Both the position numbers and the translations under genes were made by a program. A stretch of 64,000 nt of DNA from contig JALGQZ010000009.1 in NCBI GenBank assembly GCA_023105745.1, positions 47,769,967 to 47,833,966 on the forward strand, given 5' to 3'. Below are positions 1 through 9,843 of the stretch, piece by piece; within the stretch, counting starts at the first letter, position 1; each line of letters starts with the position of its first letter. The notes beneath the pieces were generated by a model, which made no database searches, was not told where the DNA came from, and worked only from the letters and a program-made list of their open reading frames with translations. This DNA is from Austropuccinia psidii. Taxonomy: Eukaryota; Basidiomycota; Pucciniomycetes; Pucciniales; Sphaerophragmiaceae.

Positions 1-727
1 GAGTCTTGATTATTGAGATTGGAAAGATAAGGCTCAATCCATTTTTCAGCCCTGCCAATTAAAAATGAAGTGGCATAAAGAACTTTCTTTCTGTATTGAG
101 AGAAATTTGCCAGGTCATGATGAAAAATAAGTTGAAAAGACTGAATGAAACTTCTGACTTTGAAGGGTTGAGTCCCATCAAAACATTCTGGTGCCTTCAT
201 AGATGGAGTCTTGAAGGCTGGTGGTCTGGAAACTTCAGAAGATGCATCTGCTTGAAGATTAGCCATAATTTGGGTCATTTTCTGCATGATGGACAATAAG
301 GATGGTTCGGTCTGGTGAGAGAAAGGCTGATCAGACTGGGCTATAGTTGGTCCTCTGGTGCCTTCAGATGCCCCCACAGGAGCAGGAGCATCCTCAGTGC
401 CATCAGACCCTTCCTCTTCCACAGAATACTCCTCCTCCTCTTCACCATCTTCACCTGGACCTATAAAAGTAGTCCTGGACATGCCTGGAAAACCACCAAC
501 TACTCCTGAAAAGGAGCTTGACCTTCTTGGCACTCTACCTTCCTTCCTGGATTGTTCTTCTCCTTCCAAAATGGGTCCTCTGTCCAATTTGGCCCTCAGT
601 TGAGAAACTGCTGTGGTACCATCAAGAGGAGCCCTTGGGGTTGGAGTGAGAACAGCTTGAGTTCAGGCCTGAGATCTTGTATGTCTTGCAGGAGGTGAAT
701 GTTGGGGTGGAATGGTTGAATAAGAAA
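1..727 (-). pseudogene. P0 gag remnant (Ty3/gypsy), 5' part of the gene
   Basis: This stretch aligns base by base with the amino-terminal half of the P1 gag at about 10440-11168, including the acidic Glu-rich run and the proline/serine-rich start. It would have encoded a nucleocapsid precursor. No long minus-strand frame survives, and the start codon seen in P1 is not present at the matching place (near 715), so it is dead. The gene is cut by the window edge, so its 3' end and the P0 pol lie upstream of the window. Homology to P1 is direct from the sequence; gag function is from the family. Confidence 0.85.
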
Positions 728-1470
728 TAAAATTTGATTGAAAAGAATCAAAATTTGAATAAACAACTTGAGGCAAAACTGAAATAGTCTTGAAGATCAA
801 ATCAAATCAAATCTTGAGGAAAAAGCAATAATAAATGAATCAAATGAGATCTTCAGGTAAATCAATCAATTGAATATCAAATGAAAGCTTGAAGTCAATG
901 AATCAAATAAGTCAAATTAATCAAAATCAAATGTCAAATAAACTCAAAATCAAAATCTTGCAAAAAATCAATCAATCAAAATTAATTCTTGAGGTCAATG
1001 AATTTATGTCAAAATTCTTGATGTGAACAATCAGCAAAATAAATAAAATCTTCAGGTCAATCAATTATCTTGAAGTTAATGTCAATATATGTCAAATAAA
1101 TCAGTCAAAATCAAAATCAAGTGAGATGTTCTTGAAGAATCAAAATTCTTGAAGAACAAATCAAATGTGAATCTTGATGTGAAGACGTATCTGAATGATA
1201 ATAAAGATCAATTTGAATTTCACTAATGACGCCTGAATACAAAGGATTTTGGTGAATTGAATGAAGATGAAAATGATATAAGATTTAAAAAAGAGAAACA
1301 AAAGATGAAATGGGGGTCAGATTTCAATTTCCAGAATTAAGAAATGAATAAAAGTAAATTGAGAGGTGACAATGAATCATAAGAGCATAAACCTTTAAAG
1401 ATTCATAATTTTGATGAAGTGAAATTAATGAATTACAAAATAAGAATGAATGAACAGAAGAGAAGTTATG
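728..1470 (-). repeat. P0 untranslated leader, degenerate short repeats
   Basis: This is noncoding sequence between the P0 gag start and its 5' LTR. It is built largely of loosely repeated blocks such as TCTTGAGG or TCTTGAAG followed by AATCAATCAAA-type tracts, and it matches the P1 leader (11169-11953). No gene is visible. Confidence 0.7.
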
Positions 1471-1485
1471 AGTTAATTAATATAA
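1471..1485 (-). promoter_or_regulatory. P0 primer-binding site, self-priming type (candidate)
   Basis: Directly beside the LTR edge, 1471-1484 reads AGTTAATTAATATA on the plus strand. The LTR contains the exact reverse complement at 1876-1889. In the element's own transcript these two segments would pair over 14 nt, as in Tf1-type elements that prime from their own RNA 5' end. No TGG-type tRNA complement is seen here. Confidence 0.55.
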
Positions 1486-2080
1486 TGTCACAGGGGCGCC
1501 TATGGAAGCAAGAGGGCCTGGCACTCAGGAATCAAGAGCTCACTTGGAGGGCTCCAAAAGATATAAGGAATAATAAAGATTAATTTCTTGAAAGAAGAAG
1601 AAAAGGAAAAGATAAGTATGCCAAAGATAAAAGAAAAGATAAGAAGCCAAAGGTCAAAGATAATAAAGAATCCAAAGGCCAGGAAGCCAACCAGGTGAAA
1701 CCTCAATTCACTGTTTCAACCTGCCAGCAAAAGGAAGGGAATTAGTAAAGGATATGACCACCAATATCCATGGACAGGAAAGGAAGAAAAGAGAAAAGGT
1801 GCTGAATGACTTCCTTAGGATTATCAGTATTACCTTCAATAAAGTAAAAGAAAATAAAGATGATAATAAATGCAATATATTAATTAACTGGGGAAAAAGG
1901 CCCCAGGTGCTGAACGGTGGCCAGTATATGTGAAAAGTTGAAAGACTAATCCTGGAAGGTGAGTCACTGGCTGTATTGTCTGAATTGGGTCAATACAGAT
2001 CTGGCCATCTTGAAATTTGAACTGTGTGGCTGAATTCCCACAGTGGAATATGAATTGGCCTAATTGGACCATGTACATAC
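1486..2080 (-). repeat. P0 5' LTR, first part (interrupted by element N)
   Basis: It begins TGTCACAGGGGC, the outer edge shared by all P LTRs here, and continues at 24751-25822 once element N is removed. Joined length is about 1667 bp, close to the P2 LTR (about 1640 bp). It holds the conserved CTGGGG-loop-CCCCAG block near 1888-1910. Being an LTR it should carry promoter and polyadenylation signals, none of which I can place with certainty. Confidence 0.85.
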
Positions 2081-3767
2081 TGGGAACTCCTTTTAGTGTG
2101 GGATTGGATAAGGCAGTCCTTGAGGGGGAAATCACAGGTAAACAGTTTTGAATTGCTGAAACAATCCTGTAACCAACGGTGCTAATGGTGTTTTAGCTGC
2201 CCCTCTGAATATGCTAAACAATCTCCCTACAGAGCTCACAAATCAATATTTAAGATTGTGGCTTTACCGCTAGAGAATACTTATTAGCAGTCTCTATCAG
2301 ACCTATTCAATAATCAGACTAATGATAAAATAATAATAATTTTAAATAATAAATTTGTAGGTGATTTCAAGATGATAAGATAATAATTGAGTAGATAAAT
2401 AATAGATATAATAGTACTGAGTGGTGATTTTAAGTTGTTTTCTTTGTTGAAGATATTTTGTTCTAATGGATAATAGTTCAAAATGAAAAAATTTAGTAAT
2501 AGTGACAATATATAATAATATTGTTTGATAGTTTAAATAGTTGTTGTTGGTAAATAATTTTGATAATATGTAAAATATATTTTGTGATAATAATAATAGT
2601 GATATAGATTTTCTTCTAGTGAGAAGAGTATAATATGAATATTTTGTTGAATATGAGTATTTAACTAATAGATTAATTTATAATATAGGCAGACCTACTG
2701 TTAACTACAGCTATTTATAGACCACTATTTAGTGTAATTTAATAATAATAATTTCTAGATTAACCTACTAGTAAGGGATGAATAGTTATTCTCCTTCTTG
2801 GTATATAACTAATTGGATTCATTCATGGGGAGAAGAGGAGAAAAATGAGAGAGAGAGGCCTCCTTTCATGTTGTGAGAGGTACCCATGGGCTCTCCATGT
2901 AAAGTTTTATTCTTGCCCTTGAGATAATTTTGCTGGTATAGATTTTTGTAACAAAAGTCAGATGACCTATCTGTCACACTGTATTAGTAATCTTGCACAG
3001 CCTTGAGAGCTTAATGCTAGTGTGTAAAATTGAGAATGGTGTCATATGACTGAGATATGTTTTCCATTTGTTTGGTCAAAATGAAGGTTGAGATGTTTTT
3101 CTTGGTGGGGATTTTTGATAAAAATATCAGGTGACTTCTCTTTTGCACTGCTTTAGTCAGCTTGCATAGCCTTGAGGAATTAATGCTGGTGAGTTAAGGA
3201 TGAAGGTGGTGTCATGTGAATAAGCCCCTGTATAATTTGTTGGTAAGATTTATCTAGTTCCAGGTGATCATGCTGTGTAATGTGGGGATATCTTGGGTTT
3301 TAATTCTTGATTACTGTAATTTCTGTGTGGTTTACAGTTTAGTGTATTCCCCTTGCATGCAGCTGGTTGAAATTGAATTGAGTTGTATTTGATGATTCTG
3401 AGGCTGTGTACTGTACAGCTCTTATGCATGTGGACTGAATAAGTCTTATTTGGGCTCCTGTATTGTTGTGTAATTTTTAAGCTTTTAGTGGATTTTCATG
3501 TATTGAGTTGAATTGGATACTGTCATATGATCCTTGTGTCACATGCACTGTATTTGGTTACTGAAATTCTTGGTAATATAATCTTCTTGATGGATTTAGA
3601 GTGGATATAATGTTACAAGGTTACTTTTCCTATGTAATTTTGAGTTTCTGTATGTATTAAGCCTATTGTTGATTCTGTAAGGCTTATATGTAGGCTTTGT
3701 TGTATAATTCCATAAGATTAGATTCCCCTATTATTTATTTAATTGTAGAAATATATTGATTATTCCA
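2081..3767 (-). repeat. Element N 3' LTR, first part
   Basis: It matches 21118-22453 and 24219-24564 almost base for base from about 2310 onward; the first about 230 bp differ more. It is interrupted after TTCCA at 3763-3767 by P1 and resumes at 13476. Confidence 0.9.
3763..3767. repeat. P1 target-site duplication, left copy (TTCCA)
   Basis: TTCCA directly precedes the P1 LTR, and the same five bases follow the other P1 LTR at 13471-13475. Five-base duplications fit Ty3/gypsy integrases. Confidence 0.92.
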
Positions 3768-4134
3768 TGTCACAGGGGCTCTAGTGGAAATACAAGAGTG
3801 GCCTGGCACTCAGCAATCAGGGAACTCACTTGGAAGACTCCAAAAGAATAAAGAATAAAATAATAAGAATAAATTCCTCTAAAGGATATGCAGGTACAAG
3901 ATGAGATGCAAAGAGGAAAAGGAAGACAAATGGCCAAAGAGCCAACCAAGTAAGTCCTTAATCACTGTTTCAACCTGCCAAAAATGAATAATGGAATTAG
4001 TAAGGATATGACCACCAAATATCCATTGACAGGGGAAGAAAGAGAAAGAGAAAGGTGCTAAATGACTGACTTAATAATATCAGTATTTGCTTAACTAAAA
4101 TGAAAAGAAAATAGAGATAAAATCAAATCAAAGT

Positions 4135-4148
4135 ATATTAATTAACTG
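4135..4148 (-). promoter_or_regulatory. LTR block complementary to the P1 primer site (3' LTR copy)
   Basis: The plus strand reads TATATTAATTAACT, followed by CTGGGG-loop-CCCCAG. It is the reverse complement of 11954-11967 beside the 5' LTR. In the 5' LTR the same block would sit at the predicted RNA start. Confidence 0.5.
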
Positions 4149-4886
4149 GGGAAAAACCCCCCAGGGTGGAAAGGGTAGCCGGTATATGTGAAAAGTTGGG
4201 AGCTTGAGTTCTTCAGGCTGAAAACTGATCTGTATTGATCCTTGAGGCTGTATTGATTGTTTTGGGAATTGATACAGCTGGCTAATATTGAAATTGAATT
4301 GGGTTGAAAGAACTTCCCATGCTTGAAAATGAAATACAGTCCTTGGTGGATCCAGACTGTATTGAAATGAATATGGTTGCCAAGATGGATTGAGTGGAGC
4401 TTTGACACTTGACAACTTCTTTTGGCACCGCCTCTTGAATACACTTTTGAGAATGAATTGAAAGTATTCCATTGGAAGGAATACTTGGAGTGAGAATAAC
4501 CAATGACTGCTTGATGGCGTCATTGGTCTTTGACGCTGAAACACTTGCTCTTGAGCCTTGATGATTCCTCTGAATGATTGGGTGCCTTGATGACGTGATG
4601 AGATGTTGGAATGTTGAAATGACCATTTGATATTGCCACCATTGAATTTCTGTTGAAAAATGGTGCACAATGATGTATAACATCATTTGTGGCATATTGG
4701 TTCATTGACAAGAAGATTACGTCCAAAGGTCTTGAGATGGAAAGGCAGAGGGGAAAAGGATGGCTGTGGTGACTTCAGAGCTTGGAAGGTGTTTCTGGAC
4801 CTTTTGGGGTTTTTGGCCATTTTTGGGTTCTGAGCCAAAACTGGCCCAAAAGGCGGGAAAGTGTCTTTTGGACACTTTGCGTCAAA

Positions 4887-5024
4887 GTGCGCAAAAAATG
4901 CGCAAATGCGCAAAGTGCGCAAAAATGCGCAAAGTGCGCAAAAAGTGCGCAAAGTGCGCAAAAAGTGCGCAAATGCGCAAAAGTGCGCAAAATGCGCAAA
5001 AATGCGCAAATGCGCAAATGCGCA
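4887..5024. repeat. GCGCAAA-type simple array in P1 3' LTR (15 units)
   Basis: Fifteen GCGC cores are separated by A-rich spacers of two to six A with T or GT, total 138 bp. The partner LTR has ten plus one decayed unit over 102 bp (13088-13189). The array lacks stop codons in several frames, which produces meaningless Ala/Lys/Cys-rich frames. Confidence 0.9.
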
Positions 5025-5305
5025 TTATGAGCCCAAATGGCCAAAAACAGCCATTTGGGCCATTTCCCCTGGTTTTGAGGGAAATGACCAGAAATACCCA
5101 TTTGGGCATAAATTGCTGCTATGGGTTGTGGATTGAGGTGAAGGGCCATGAAGGCTCCAAAACACAAATGGCCGTAAAAGGTCCACAAGATGATGACATG
5201 GCCATATTGGCCACTGGTGATGGATATGGCCAATTGGCCATAAATGAACTGTGGCTTGATATGCCATATGGGGATCCAAGGAGGTGAATTGCCATGGTTG
5301 TGACA

Positions 5306-5317
5306 GTACCCCCCACC
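5306..5317 (-). promoter_or_regulatory. P1 polypurine tract
   Basis: Immediately inside the 3' LTR the plus strand reads GTACCCCCCACC, so the element's RNA reads GGTGGGGGGTAC. That is the expected plus-strand DNA primer. The same tract abuts the P2 LTR (43497-43508) and the P3 LTR (62019-62030). Confidence 0.85.
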
Positions 5318-6114
5318 TTGAAATGGTGAGCTCCTGAGCACCAATACAAGGTGAAGCCTGTTGAGGCTATTGGAAAGATTTTGAGAGAGTGATTCAAGAG
5401 GACTGATTAAGTTGAAGAATTTGAAAACTGATATTAAAAATTTGACATTTGAAGCAGGACTTGCTTGATCTTCTTTTGACATTGGCTTCATGATTTTGAG
5501 TTGCATTTTAAAATGAATGAAAATTTTTGACGTGATAATTGACGTGATAAAATAAAATTTAAAATTAAAATAAAATCAAAATAAAGAATGAAAATGAAAA
5601 TAAAAAGAAAAAGAAAAAGAGAAAAGTAAATGAATTGAATCTTGAGGAGGTTCCAATCTTCATCACGGAGGTTAATAACTGATTTTGGAATTGGCCAAGG
5701 ACCTGGAAAGAGAAATTTGATGCCAGGTGCTCATAAAGTGGCCAAGGTGATGTTTTGACAAGATTGTAGACCCCTCAGGGAAGTGCACACCAGGAGAGGA
5801 ACTTACTTTCAGTAGTTACCACTCCCGCCAGTGCCATAAAAATAAAAACAAAAATGCTGAAGGAATGAATTTGAATTTGAAATCTTGGAAATGACTTGAA
5901 AGTGAATGGCCCATTGCCCCAAGTGAAATGGCCATAGGATTTGGAAATGAATGTTGAAAAGCCCGGCCAAAGATCTGTGTCCAAAATTTGCAAAGTGCTC
6001 ACAGAGTGGCCAAGGTGATGCTTACAACAAAAGAGTAGAATACCCCTAAAGGTGCATACCAGGAGTGGGACTTACTTTTGGTAATTCCTCTCCCCACCAA
6101 GCACCATAAATGAA
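5318..6114 (-). repeat. P1 3' untranslated region with a direct duplication
   Basis: About 800 noncoding bases lie between the pol stop and the polypurine tract. Two related blocks of about 112 bp, 5729-5840 and 5997-6110, share most of their bases and both contain AGTAAGT in the element's sense. The same paired layout recurs in P2 and P3. No protein is supported here. Confidence 0.75.
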
Positions 6115-8328
6115 TCAAGCTTTTGAAGAATTGGGACCCGGCTTGTCAGGATATAAAGAATGAAAATCTTTGACAAGTTCAGGACAATTCTTGAGGTTTT
6201 CAGTTGGTTCCCAAGTGGATCTTTCTGGGTCTTGACTGAAACCTTTCCATTCCACCAGATACCATAATTTTCTTCTCTTGAGCTTTGAGTCCAGTATTTG
6301 AGAGACTTCCCATTCCTCTTCTTCTTCAATGATAATTGGAGGAGGAGGCTCTTGATGCCGATTTGGGATTATTGATGTCTTGACTGGTTCCAAAAGTGAG
6401 ATATGGAAGACTGGGTGGATGGATTTCCATTGAGATGGAAGCTTGAGGTGGTAAGCATGAGAACTGACTTTCTTCAAGATTGGAAAAGGACCCAGCCATC
6501 TTTCGGATAGTTTTTTGGTGGGTCTGGTTGATTTTATGTTCTTGGAAGAAAGCCATACCATGTCACCAGGATTGAAAACAGGTGGACTTGCTCTACCTTT
6601 ATCTGCATACCTCTTAAACCGGTTTATGGCGATTTCAAGTTCTCTCTTGACATCTTGCTGTACTGATTGGATTTTTGTTGATAACTTTCCAGCAGGAGTA
6701 TCTTGAGTGATGTGAACTGAATCAAATTGTGGATCTCTTCCATAAACAGTGAAAAACGGTGATTGCTTGGTTGAAGAGTGATCAGAATTATTGTAGGCAA
6801 ATTCAGCCAGAGGGAGCCAGGTGTTCCAATCATCTTGATGATAACTGACATACATCCGAAGATACTGTTCTAGTATCTGATTTAACCTCTCTGTCTGTCC
6901 ATCAGTTTCTGGATGATAAGCAGTTGACAAGTCTCTTGAAATCTTGAGCTGCTGACAAAGATTGGTCCAAAAGGAAGAAACAAAAAGAGAACCTCGATCA
7001 CTAACAATGCTTGAAGGAAGGCCATGCTTTGAAAAAATATTCTTGATGAATAAATGGGCCAGATCTAATAAAGTGATTGAAGCTATTGTTGTAATAAAAA
7101 CTGCCATTTTTGAGAATCTGTCCACTATGACAAGGATTGAGTCAAAGGAATTGGACAGTGGCAATTGAGTGATGAAATCCATTGAAAGACAAATCCAAGG
7201 ACCACTTGGAATTGGAAGAGGCTTGAGGAGTCCAAACTTCTTGTGATGAATATTTTTGTTTCTTGAACACTGTTGACAGGATGAGACATAATCCTTGATG
7301 AATTGAGTCATGCCGGACCAGTGGAAATCCCGCTTGACAAGTTTGAGAGTCTTCTCTTGGCCAGGGTGTCCAGCTAGAGGAGAGTCATGCCGCTTTTGAA
7401 GTATATTGAGTTGAATTGTGGGGTCATTTGGGACCACCACCCGATCTTTGAAAAGGAGAAGTTTGGAAGAGGAATCAAGAGAATAATGTTGGACAGATTT
7501 ACCTTTACCCAGATCTTCAAGAACACTTCTATATTGAGGATCTTGCCACACTGCCTTCTGAATTGAATCAATCAAATTTGAAAATGAATCCACCTTGACT
7601 GCAAAAAATTTTGAGGCTTGAATTTCATCTTGCTTGATTATCTTCTGATAGTTCATTGGATTCTTGCTGATGAAATCCTCCCCCCTCTCTGGGTAAACGT
7701 CGTCCCGACATGACAAAGCATCTGGAAGGGTGGCCAAGCGGCCAGGGCGGTAAGTGATTGAGAAATGAAATTGAGATAGAAATTCAGCCCAGCGGGCTTG
7801 AAGGCGAGTGAGAATCTTGGAAGACATAAAATATTGAAGAGATGAATGATCGGTGAGAACTTCAAAAGGGGAAGAAATTGAAAGAAGAAAGGCTCTCCAG
7901 CGCTTGAGAGCCCAGACTATGCCAAGGAGTTCCTTGTCATGAATCTCATAATTGAGCTCAGCTGGGAGAAGCTTGCGGCTATCAAATGCAATGGGATGTT
8001 TTCCTGAGTCAGAGACCTGACTCAGTACAGCACCCAAGGCATAATCTGATGCATCGGTCTCTACAATGGTGGGTAGAGAAGGGTTGAAGTGAGAAAGGAT
8101 TGGAGCAGTGGTTAATGCCTCTTTGAGTTGATGAAACTGTCTAAGAGCTTCCTCATTGAGGGGAAAACGGGAATCTTTCTTGAGGAAACTTGTGAGTGAA
8201 CTAATTTTCTTTGAATAATTCTTGATGAAACGGCGGTAAAAATTGGCAAAGCCAAGGAATGATTGAAGAGCCTTGAGGTTTCTTGGAGGCGGCCAATTGA
8301 GAATTTGCTGGACTTTTGCTTGGTCCAT
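6115..8328 (-). CDS. pol: P1 pol, 3' part: RT end, RNase H, integrase, chromodomain
   Basis: This 737-residue frame continues the protease-RT frame 8353-9816 after one in-frame stop. It starts within the RT connection, then has an RNase H domain (TDASDYALGAVL, later TDHSSLQYF) in the first about 200 residues. Integrase follows, with an HHCC zinc-binding region ending CQQC and the acidic triad in MDFITQLP, SDRGSLF and TDGQTERLNQ. The last 60 residues form a chromodomain (YLVEWKGFSQDPERSTWEP), the mark of chromoviruses, which in this family helps direct integration to certain chromatin. All expected catalytic residues that I could check are present. It would be made as a Gag-Pol fusion, so the shown first codon is not a real start. 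Confidence 0.93.
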   Translation of the reverse strand: MDQAKVQQILNWPPPRNLKALQSFLGFANFYRRFIKNYSKKISSLTSFLKKDSRFPLNEEALRQFHQLKEALTTAPILSHFNPSLPTIVETDASDYALGAVLSQVSDSGKHPIAFDSRKLLPAELNYEIHDKELLGIVWALKRWRAFLLSISSPFEVLTDHSSLQYFMSSKILTRLQARWAEFLSQFHFSITYRPGRLATLPDALSCRDDVYPERGEDFISKNPMNYQKIIKQDEIQASKFFAVKVDSFSNLIDSIQKAVWQDPQYRSVLEDLGKGKSVQHYSLDSSSKLLLFKDRVVVPNDPTIQLNILQKRHDSPLAGHPGQEKTLKLVKRDFHWSGMTQFIKDYVSSCQQCSRNKNIHHKKFGLLKPLPIPSGPWICLSMDFITQLPLSNSFDSILVIVDRFSKMAVFITTIASITLLDLAHLFIKNIFSKHGLPSSIVSDRGSLFVSSFWTNLCQQLKISRDLSTAYHPETDGQTERLNQILEQYLRMYVSYHQDDWNTWLPLAEFAYNNSDHSSTKQSPFFTVYGRDPQFDSVHITQDTPAGKLSTKIQSVQQDVKRELEIAINRFKRYADKGRASPPVFNPGDMVWLSSKNIKSTRPTKKLSERWLGPFPILKKVSSHAYHLKLPSQWKSIHPVFHISLLEPVKTSIIPNRHQEPPPPIIIEEEEEWEVSQILDSKLKRRKLWYLVEWKGFSQDPERSTWEPTENLKNCPELVKDFHSLYPDKPGPNSSKA

Positions 8329-8352
8329 CTTGAGGCCTTCAGAAGAAACAAC

Positions 8353-9816
8353 TTAACCTAAGTACTCTACACTAGAAACATGGAATAGGCATTTGGATGC
8401 CTTAGCAAAGAGGTTATTGGCTCTGAGTCTGGAGAGAACAGTGGACACATGAGTGACATGTTCTTCCTCAGATTTGGAAAAGACCATAATGTCATCCAAA
8501 TAAACCACAACATAAACATCAAGAAGATCATAAAAAATATCATTGACAAGATTTTGATAAGAAGCAGGAGCATTGGTGAGCCCAAAAGGCATAACCAAGT
8601 ACTCATAACTACCATATTTGGTTCTAAAACAAGTCAAATGTTCATCACCTTCCTTGATTCTGAGCAGGTTATATGCACCACGCAAATCAATCTTGGAGAA
8701 GATAGAAGAACCATTGAAAACAGTGAGAAGCTGATTCATAGGAGGAACAGGATACTTGTTCTTCCTAGTAACAGCATTGAGTTTGCGGTAATCAACACAC
8801 AAACGGAGGCCACCATCTTTCTTTTTGACAAAAAGAACAGGTGCTCCTGTAGAAGAGGAGCTTGGCCGGATGAAACCTTTCTCTACATTCTCTGAAATGT
8901 AGGCCCTGAGTGTATCTGACCCTTGGTTTGATAAAGAGTAGATCACCCCAACTGGAGGAAGAGACCCCTCCAGCTCGATATGATGATCACAGGCACGGTG
9001 AGGAGGAAGTTTCTCTGCTTTCACCTTGGAGAATACATCCAAGTATTGGTGATAAATAGAAGTAACAACCTTCATCGCGGTTTCTATTTCTTCTGGCTCT
9101 TCCTCTTCATCCCACAACTCCTCCAGGGAGTCATGATAAGATGAAGGAGGAAGGTCCATATTCCCAAAGAAGAGATGAAGTGAAGATACAGAATTATCTT
9201 CTCCAACATCTTGAATCTCTTTGAAGACTTCATCTCTAGATGATAGTAATGACTGATGGGAATTAAAGGAAGGAATATGGACAGAAGACGGAAATGATGG
9301 TGTTCTAGAATCACCAACCAGAGCTGCACATGATTTGGCAGAAGAAAAGTCATTACTGAAAGAAATTAAAGGATCATTATAGTCCTTATGATCAGAGTTA
9401 AAGGTGATCAATCCTTGCCTCCAATCAATAAACGGATTAAAATGATTAAGAAAGTCAAAGCCCAATATGAGGTCTTCTCCCTTGGGAGTATCAATGACTA
9501 AAAAGTCCCATTCACAGCTTGGGAAGGAAGGGAGCTCAACCATATATTTAGTATGGTGAGTCACAAATAAAGAAGGAGACTCAGAGGAGTCTAAAATGAT
9601 GAGGGGAATCTTCTCTGGAAGCTCTGACGTAGTCAATGAATACTTGTGAACAAACTGCTTTGCAATAAATGAGTTGGTAGCACCAGAATCAATGAGAATA
9701 CTGTAAAAAACACCAGAAAGAGAAGAAAAAACAAAAAATTTAAGAGAATTTTTGACACCAGTATTCAGAATGCACAATTGTGCTCTGGATGGAAAACTGT
9801 GAAGACCATCGAACAC
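8353..9816 (-). CDS. pol: P1 pol, 5' part: protease and reverse transcriptase
   Basis: The 487-residue frame opens with an aspartic protease (LIDSGATNSFI near residue 45) and, after an acidic linker, a reverse transcriptase with VDYRKLNAVT and the catalytic YLDD ([10 protein letters not shown]). The frame is really open up to about 9900, overlapping the end of gag in the -1 frame; the first codon shown (GTG at 9814-9816) is not a natural start. It ends at a TAA (8353-8355) where P2 has a tyrosine codon, so a single base change separates it from the RNase H-integrase part. Expression is predicted through the frameshift cassette at 9799-9843. Confidence 0.93.
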   Translation of the reverse strand: MFDGLHSFPSRAQLCILNTGVKNSLKFFVFSSLSGVFYSILIDSGATNSFIAKQFVHKYSLTTSELPEKIPLIILDSSESPSLFVTHHTKYMVELPSFPSCEWDFLVIDTPKGEDLILGFDFLNHFNPFIDWRQGLITFNSDHKDYNDPLISFSNDFSSAKSCAALVGDSRTPSFPSSVHIPSFNSHQSLLSSRDEVFKEIQDVGEDNSVSSLHLFFGNMDLPPSSYHDSLEELWDEEEEPEEIETAMKVVTSIYHQYLDVFSKVKAEKLPPHRACDHHIELEGSLPPVGVIYSLSNQGSDTLRAYISENVEKGFIRPSSSSTGAPVLFVKKKDGGLRLCVDYRKLNAVTRKNKYPVPPMNQLLTVFNGSSIFSKIDLRGAYNLLRIKEGDEHLTCFRTKYGSYEYLVMPFGLTNAPASYQNLVNDIFYDLLDVYVVVYLDDIMVFSKSEEEHVTHVSTVLSRLRANNLFAKASKCLFHVSSVEYLG

Positions 9817-9843
9817 AACATGATCTTCACTCAGGCTTTTCCC
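9799..9843 (-). promoter_or_regulatory. Candidate -1 ribosomal frameshift cassette between P1 gag and pol
   Basis: In the sense strand the gag frame reads G GGA AAA (9843-9837), a canonical slippery heptamer, then a 6-nt spacer that includes the gag stop TGA (9833-9831). An 11-bp stem follows, GTGAAGATCAT (9830-9820) against ATGGTCTTCAC (9809-9799), with one G-U pair and a 10-nt loop. Slipping back one base enters the pol frame exactly. The heptamer, spacing and both stem arms are kept in P2 at about 59660-59705, where the loop and the stop differ. Confidence 0.65.

Larger units (their letters stand above)
3768..5305 (-). repeat. P1 3' LTR
   Basis: It starts TGTCACAGGGGC and ends TTGTGACA, giving the short inverted termini TGTCAC/GTGACA. 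It is 1538 bp against 1502 bp for the 5' LTR; the difference is exactly the longer GCGCAAA-type array at 4887-5024. Frames reading through it on both strands are by-products of that array. Confidence 0.92.

Noticed and set aside
4683..5506. Many overlapping frames on both strands over the GCGCAAA array and around it (repeated at 12884-13580)
   Set aside because: They arise because the simple array lacks stops in most frames. They lie inside LTRs and show no conserved protein.
8112..8895. Frames opposite or out of phase with P1 pol, such as 8449-8895 plus
   Set aside because: Shadows of the RT coding region; the pol frame has all catalytic motifs.
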